From Nemophila menziesii (taxonomy: Eukaryota > Streptophyta > Magnoliopsida > Boraginales > Hydrophyllaceae): 64,000 nt of DNA. Of this stretch, positions 58,030-64,000 are shown piece by piece. Under the pieces are notes generated by a model. It was not told where the DNA came from. It did not search any database and saw only the letters and a program-made list of their open reading frames with translations. The first letter of the stretch is position 1; each line of letters opens with the position of its first letter. The DNA lies in the NCBI GenBank assembly GCA_029959085.1, contig JARWIR010000010.1, forward strand, positions 38,742,731 through 38,806,730, in the 5' to 3' direction. Both the position numbers and the translations under genes were made by a program.

Positions 58030-58600
58030 CCAATTTTGTGTATTTCCGGAACACACAAATCTTAGAATTGTGTATTCTTAGAACTCACAAATATAAGATT
58101 TGTGTATTCATGGAACACACAAAACTCAAATTTGTGTATTCATAGAACACATAAAAATCGAATTTATGTATTCCTAAAATACACAAAACTTGATTTTGTT
58201 TGTTCTAATTCTGTGTATTCCTGAAATACCAAAATCTCAGATTTATGCATTCCTGGAACACACAAATCTCAGATTTGTGTATTCATGGAACACATAAAAC
58301 TCAAATTTGTGTATTCATGGAACACATAAAAACCAAATCTGTGTATTCAGGTAATACACAAAACTTAATTTTGTTTGTTTCAATTCTGTGTATTCCTGAA
58401 CACACAAATCGTAGAATTGTGTATTTTTAGAACACACAAATCTCAGATTTGTGTATTCATGAAACACATAAAACTCAAATTTGTGTGAACACATAAAACT
58501 CAAATTTGTGTATTCTTGGAATACAAAAAACTTGATTTTGGTTGTTACAATTATGTGTGTTCCTGCAACACACAAATCTCATAATTGTGTGTTTAAAAAA
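58030..58600. repeat. Minisatellite with about 32-bp units
   Basis: Roughly 17 degenerate units of the type TTTGTGTATTCATGGAACAC plus ATAAAACTCAAA. Each has TTTGTGT and, about ten bases on, ACACA(C/T)AAA, so a unit can fold on itself. Short frames through it are artefacts of the repeat. Confidence 0.85.
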
Positions 58601-58744
58601 ATTCAAAAAAAAAAATCAAAAAAAAAAGTTTGAATTTTTAAAATAAATATAAAAATGAAAATAAAAAAATAAATATTATTATAATTAAAGTAATCAATTA
58701 ATTGCCTATATGTATTTTTGTAATCTTCCTAAAGTATATTTTTC

Positions 58745-59155
58745 TAAATTTTAAGGCCTAAATATCAATCATACAAAGTATATGGGGCTAAAGTGAAATT
58801 TTATAAAGTTTGGCGGCCTGAAGTACAATTATATAAAGTATGGGGATAAACTGCAACTTTATAAAGCTCAGGGGCCTAAAGGGAACTTGAATAATATATA
58901 GGGGCTAAAAGGAAATTTTATATAGTTTAGGGCCTAAAGTGTAATTATATGAAGTATGAGGCTAAAGGAAAATTTTAAAGTTCAGGGGTGAAAAGAGCAC
59001 TTGAATTAAATAAATGGGACTAAAATGCAAGTTTATAAAGTTTAGGGGCATAAAGTGCAATTATATAAAGTAAGGGGATAAAGTGCAATCTAAATTGTAG
59101 CGGCCTAAACATCAATTAAATAAATTAGAAAGGACTAAAATGAAATTTTATAAAT
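58745..59155. repeat. Degenerate tandem repeat, AGGGGCCTAAAGTGCAATTA type
   Basis: About ten diverged units of 35-40 bp built from (A)GGGGCCTAAAGTGCAATTA and TATAAAGT. No coding capacity. It follows the 58-kb minisatellite and may be subterminal DNA of the CACTA element. Confidence 0.75.
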
Positions 59156-59369
59156 TTTACCTATCATAGAAGCCACTATTAATCCTTTTAACAACAATAT
59201 AAATGCATTCACAATCATTATAATCATCAAAATATTTTCAATAATAATTTGAATAATAGATGAAATAAAAAATATATATGCATTCACAATCATTATATAA
59301 ACATCAACATAGTTTTTATTGAATAAATTTAACAATAGAGAAAATGCATTCTCACTTGTGAAGATTTGA

Positions 59370-59960
59370 TGGATTTGCTGGTATTAATTGACGTCGGCAA
59401 ACAATTCTTGACGGCATAGATTGATTTGGTGGGTGGTTGAATGAAGAAAAATGATTATAAAGGTTATGCTCTAATTTATAACCTTTGACATAAGCGATGA
59501 CTTAAATTCGTCACTAATGTGTTACATTTCGTTGTTACTGACATTGAAAATATTAGTTTTAATTAATTAAATACACTAGCAAAGACTTGAAGTCGTCACT
59601 AATGATGTTTTAAAAACTACTGTGGGACTGCCTTTTATTCTTATCAAAAATTGAAATTTTACTTTCGCGACGAAATAATCTGTTGCTAATGATAATAATA
59701 TACTAGCGACGACACAATTTTGTTGCGAATGATAAATAAATAGAAATGGACAGGATTATATCGGCCAATTCATTTTTATTAAATAACTAAATATTATCAT
59801 CAACGATGAAATTATCGTAGCTAAATACGACCCACAATAGCGACTAGTCTATGTTGAATAATTCGTTGCTAAAGATGATTTGCATCAGCGATGAGTTTTT
59901 CAGAACAACACCAACAAATATGTCGTCGCTAGACAAAATTTTGAATCAAAATATTTTTTT
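59370..59960. repeat. GTCGTCGCTA-type repeats, likely CACTA subterminal region
   Basis: Short motifs such as TCGTCACTAATG, TAGCGACGAC, TCGTTGCTAATGATAA and GTCGTCGCTA recur on both strands. Arrays of such short motifs are usual just inside CACTA ends, where they bind the element's second protein. I did not find the CACTA terminus itself. Confidence 0.5.
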
Positions 59961-60429
59961 AGAGGATGAAATACCATTTTTTCCTAATTCAATAATCAAT
60001 CAAAACTACCATACTATTTTGAACATATGAAATTCTACATTATCATACTAATAAAAAATAAAACTTGTCTTGACCGGTGTGTCTCAGATGAACATGTTTC
60101 AGCAAACGAATAAATTTTAACAAATGTTCTCCTAATAATAATAAATGAAGCATTGATAAGTGAAAAAAAGTACTAGTCTAACTTGTAACCATACTTATAA
60201 GTGCTTAAGACTTCATTATTGCTACTGATGTATATATGTTTCTCCAATGGGTCACCTCTGTATTCTTTCAATGTATCATCGTGTATTCCATCATAATATT
60301 TAATTAAGGGATCACTCCCTAATGAGTTTCTATCAACATCTTGACTTCTCCACTAGTCAAACGTAATTGCAGGTCGTATGTGTCCTAGATCACACAACTA
60401 ATGAAATGGTTATTGGATTGGTTATAGTC

Positions 60430-63400
60430 AATATGGATTCTGCACCCCATAATTTGACACTCAATTTGTGCCAGCTATTTACTTTTTATACAACTTTCTA
60501 TCCATTTTGGGACTTCTTTGAATTTATTTCATTGATGTAAAAGACTTGTCTTACTTGAGTGGCTAAGATGCAAGTATCTTCACTCCACCTCCATGTATAG
60601 ACTTACTCTTTGACCTTTGATCATTGATGCTATACCTTGCCCTCAAACAACACAACTGAGTTACTATCGTTAAATTAGACATTGATGATTTTGAATAATC
60701 ACCGTAATAAGTAATTCCATCAATGAGACTACAAACGTTGTAATCTAGAGTGACTCACTTTTACCCTTTTTCTTGTGAAACCCATTTGACCCCGTTAATA
60801 ACACGCGAATAAAATCTATATTCGGTACCCACGGACATGTTTGTTAATGCAATAATTTTACTTTTAACAAATGCATCTCCGGCTTTTTGCATTACTAACA
60901 CCTGCAAATGGGAACAATTATTAGTTTTACAATTGTCGGAATTGTACTACGAATTGAAAAATTGTATACCTTCTTTATGAAACATCGGTGAAACTACTCA
61001 TGGTGAGTTCTATCTACATATATTATTGGAAACTCGTAGTGAAAACTTGTGTTCAATGTAAAATACATATTTCCAATAAGAAATATTTTTAGTAAGCAAT
61101 AATAACTAAAGTAAACAATAAAATTACTTACATCGTAAATGGTTGGATCTCGTCATAATTGTAGAGGATATACCAATCAATTTTCTCATTTTTGTTATGC
61201 GGTAACGTGCAATTTTTTTCTTACCCATTAGTTGACGCTGACTCTTAAACGTAGATAATTGTATTGGTTTTATCGGGATTGTTGGACTAGGTTTTTTCTT
61301 CTTGTAGATAACATGGTATAAATGCAAATGCTCTTCTACAATGTATCCGATGTCTCCTTTTATGATATATATTAATCAAATCATGAGACATCTTTGTAGG
61401 TATTAGGACTTATTTGAGATATTTTTCCCTATTATTTGATGTTTTATGATTTCTTGTCTAGTTTCGACTTTTTTGTTACTTTTAGAGATTTTGTGCCTAA
61501 TTTGTGTGTTTAGTGTACAACTCTTAAGTACTTGGATTCTATGATACTTCGATACGATTCTAAGAAGTCAGGAAGCATTTGTCGGCTATAACTGGAAATC
61601 AACTTGTTATAGTCACCATGTGCAGTTGATGAGTTTATAGAGGATCCCTTTGGTTTCAAGTTAGTACATGGGGATAGGTGCGCGTAGGAACTGCTAGTTG
61701 TGATACAAAGCTGAAATGAAAGAGTCGTGCAATTTGCCGACGCCGTGGTTTGAACTATTCCAATAATTTACCAAATGATTTTTGGGTTGATTTGTGCCAT
61801 TAAATGGGTCCCACAACACCAAAAATGTGATGGATCCTTTATATATCAATTTTTAGTATTATAAAAGAGTTCACATTCATTAGTAATCAATTAGAAGCCC
61901 CTAGAGCAAAGTAGAAGAATCTTGGAAGAAGTTTATGCCATTCCAACTCTATCTTTCATCATTCATCATCAATTAATAGTGTAAATCTATCTTGTTTTTC
62001 ATTTTGAACAAAATATTACATTATAGTTGCTAGTTTATAAAATTTTATTATGTAATCTTTTGATCATAGATAGAGAACAACTTTATGGTATGAACCATAG
62101 AATTGAGATTATGTCTTTGTTAAATTTGGGATAATTCTATTTGAATTAAAATTATAATTATATTGTTTTGTTAATGTACTTGAATTCAATATTCGACCCT
62201 TGTTCTGTCCAAGTATAGGACATCCCTTAGTAATTAGGACCGTCACCTTGACGGTGGGTTCGGTTACTGAAAATGATACATAATTGTCCTGTGTGCGTTA
62301 GTGATCCTAACGGGCTTGACTAGCCAGAAATTAATAGGGTTAGCGACTTTTTAACACCGATCATTACGTAGGGTTGCCTCGCCCGATTCCTCTAGTATTG
62401 TTTAAGTAGCTTCCTAAGCTTTCCTAATAGGAGTTAGGAAGAAGTTAGAATCCCAACTATTGCATCATTAAGCAATTCACCCTTAAAAAATAAAATGTAA
62501 ATTCAATACTAGATGAGATTACTTGCGAGTTCTCGAGCTATATTCTTATCTCATCTCTTTATTTGCAGTGTAGTCCCTAATACAAAAACAAAACAAAGTA
62601 TTTATCGTTACATTTTAGTTGAGTAACGCATTATAGTACACTTCCTAAGAGAACATCATAAGAATTAATCTTCATATTCCATGTGGAGATGATACTCTTT
62701 ACATGCTTACTTTTATTAATTATCAACGATCTATACACTTGTGCTTAGTTAGCTCTCTCTCGAGGTGCTAATTAGTTAGGTTATTTTATCACACCTTGGG
62801 ATACGACATTATCCCTCGACGATTGAACCTTCTGGACAAGCCAAATTCCTAATATATTTAGTAAGCTTCTTCAACTACCTGTCAAACAGATACATCCAAC
62901 GTATTTGAACTAGACCACCAAAGTTGTCTTCCGCATATATGTGCATGACTAGGTGGATCATTATGTCAAAAAAACTGGAGGAAATATCATTTTTAAGCTT
63001 GCACATAACCAAGTAAGCTATTACACATATTCTTCTACCCATGCATAACATCAATGTTATGTTTCAACAAGTTTTCCAAACAATATGGTAAATTGTACAA
63101 GCTAATATTATGTATTCCAGTTAAACTCTTGAGGACCTACTTGGTTTCTCATATTGCTACCAAAGTCCTGTGTTTACCGAGATATACAAGAGTCAAGCGA
63201 TTAAGATGCGTCTGAATATCTGTAGAATGGTGCTTTCTAGGCGGGGCCCCGTGCTCACTATTAATGTAAGACCATACTTCACTTCTAAACCAATGTCATA
63301 CAAGTAACCAACATCTGTGATTAAAATACACTATACCTTTACTCACCCACAATGGCGATGTAGAATCCATGCATTTGGGGTACACCCTTTAACCCTTATT

Positions 63401-64000
63401 CGTCCACCCCGAAGTGTATGACCTATACGAGTAATTATTAATCATAGATAACACATAGGAATTCATAAAAAATTCTTCCATAGTACATGCATCATACGTA
63501 GATATTCCCGTATTCCACAACATGTTCAACTTATCTATAATAGAGCAAAAGACATTTATATCATTACTGGGACAACGAGAACCCAAAATTGATAAAGTAA
63601 GCATAAAAGTGAATTCTTTCATGCACAACCACAAAGACAAGTTGTAGGTGGTAAGTTTGCCTGACCACATGTTATAAGATTTGTTATGTGTAGAGAACAA
63701 ACAAAACCAATTGATGACTAAACCCAAGCATACATAAAGCAGTAAACGTGCAAAATTAGGGTGCTCTTCCAACATTTTCCAGCTAATACTATCAAGTGGA
63801 TGACATAACACATCATCGTCGGTATAATTTTTGGACTAGTGTCTGATCATGTCTTTGGCGGTGTCCCTAGAAGTGTACAAACATTGTAACCTTGGGAAAC
63901 TAGAAAATTATTGCAATTTCTTATGAGGCACTTTCCACCCTTCTTCAGATTCCACCTAAATTCAACACAAACTGGACACTAGTCGAGTTATTTGTTATAT
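60430..64000 (-). pseudogene. CACTA TNP2 transposase, interrupted by a solo LTR
   Basis: Read leftwards: RLQCLYTSRDTAKDMIRH (about 63890-63840), HPLDSISWKML, MWSGKLTTYNLSLWLCMKEF, GSRCPSNDINVFCSIIDKL, and TSGWTNKG (63389) form the TNP2 core. YNLPYCLENLLKHNIDVMH (about 63110-63050) follows, then SSFFDIMIHLVMHIYAEDNF and VQIRWMYLFDR (about 62980-62890), which match DUF4218. PEGSIVEG meets the LTR at 62818. Beyond the LTR, GYIVEEHLHLYHV and WYILYNYDEIQPF resume, with a GTAAGT donor near 61128. NVCSLIDGITYYGD and ILATQVRQVFYI (about 60700 and 60570) match the DUF4216 end. Several in-frame stops. Confidence 0.8.
61351..62818 (+). mobile_element. Solo LTR inside the TNP2 pseudogene
   Basis: 1,468 bp starting TGTCTCCTTTT and ending ACGACA. 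TATCC lies on both sides (61344-61348 and 62820-62824) with one or two extra bases at each border. TNP2 coding similarity stops and resumes at these points. Start TGTCTCCT and the CACCTTGACGG motif near 62252 are shared with the Athila LTRs, so it is probably a related family. No internal region is left, as expected after LTR-LTR recombination. Confidence 0.75.

Larger units (their letters stand above)
59370..64000 (-). mobile_element. Decayed CACTA (En/Spm) element, continuing past the window
   Basis: It holds a TNP2-type transposase pseudogene (60430-64000, minus) followed on its 3' side by subterminal-type repeats. A solo LTR is nested inside. The 5' part lies beyond the right edge. Confidence 0.7.

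Noticed and set aside
58245..58575. Frames with repeated Cys/His/Thr in the 58-kb minisatellite
   Set aside because: The apparent protein repeats follow directly from the 32-bp DNA unit and are broken elsewhere in the array.

Overview
The window is plant nuclear DNA, most likely from a eudicot. It is AT-rich, contains one intron-bearing GT47 glycosyltransferase gene of the FRA8/IRX7 type, and is otherwise a dense nest of plant transposable elements: L1 LINEs with an RNase H domain, an Athila-type Ty3/gypsy element, a Ty1/copia-type non-autonomous element, a Pack-MULE, a CACTA element with a TNP2 transposase, and several MITEs. I saw no rRNA, tRNA or CRISPR array. I cannot name the species.

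Layout. 0-2.6 kb: an unrecognised ORF and a decayed LINE. 2.64-23.35 kb: a Mutator-like element (Pack-MULE) with diverged terminal inverted repeats and a matching 9-10 bp target duplication. It carries exon-like host gene fragments on the minus strand (one clearly CLASP-like) and a 16-bp minisatellite. An 18-kb block splits it: LTR-internal-LTR-internal-LTR-internal-LTR, a head-to-tail triple of one young 5,518-bp-period retrotransposon flanked by a single 5-bp target duplication. Each internal region has a copia-type tRNA-Met primer site, a small Gag with a CCHC knuckle, and a second 411-residue ORF. It has no protease, integrase, reverse transcriptase or RNase H, so the element must be moved in trans.

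25.3-27.5 kb (minus): the FRA8/IRX7-like gene, four exons, 454 residues, apparently intact; the only host gene I can support. 28.7-57.1 kb: a LINE nest. One decayed copy (28.75-32.1 kb) holds a Tourist-like MITE. One essentially full-length copy (34.9-40.8 kb) has target duplications; its ORF1 is split by a MITE and its ORF2 is interrupted by one stop codon. A minus-strand 3' fragment (40.9-41.3 kb) and a plus-strand 5'-truncated copy (54.3-57.1 kb) lie on either side of a 12.9-kb Athila-like element (41.3-54.3 kb, minus). That element has degraded gag-pol and an intact-looking accessory ORF downstream of integrase, and carries a hAT-type MITE in gag.

57-59.4 kb: tandem repeats. 59.4-64 kb: a decayed CACTA element whose TNP2 gene (minus) is interrupted by a 1.47-kb solo LTR.

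The points most worth follow-up are the triple retrotransposon array, its two-ORF Gag-only architecture, distant similarity between its second ORF and the accessory ORF of the Athila element, and clusters of short hairpin-forming motifs in both retrotransposons, some with flanking bases that change in complementary pairs.
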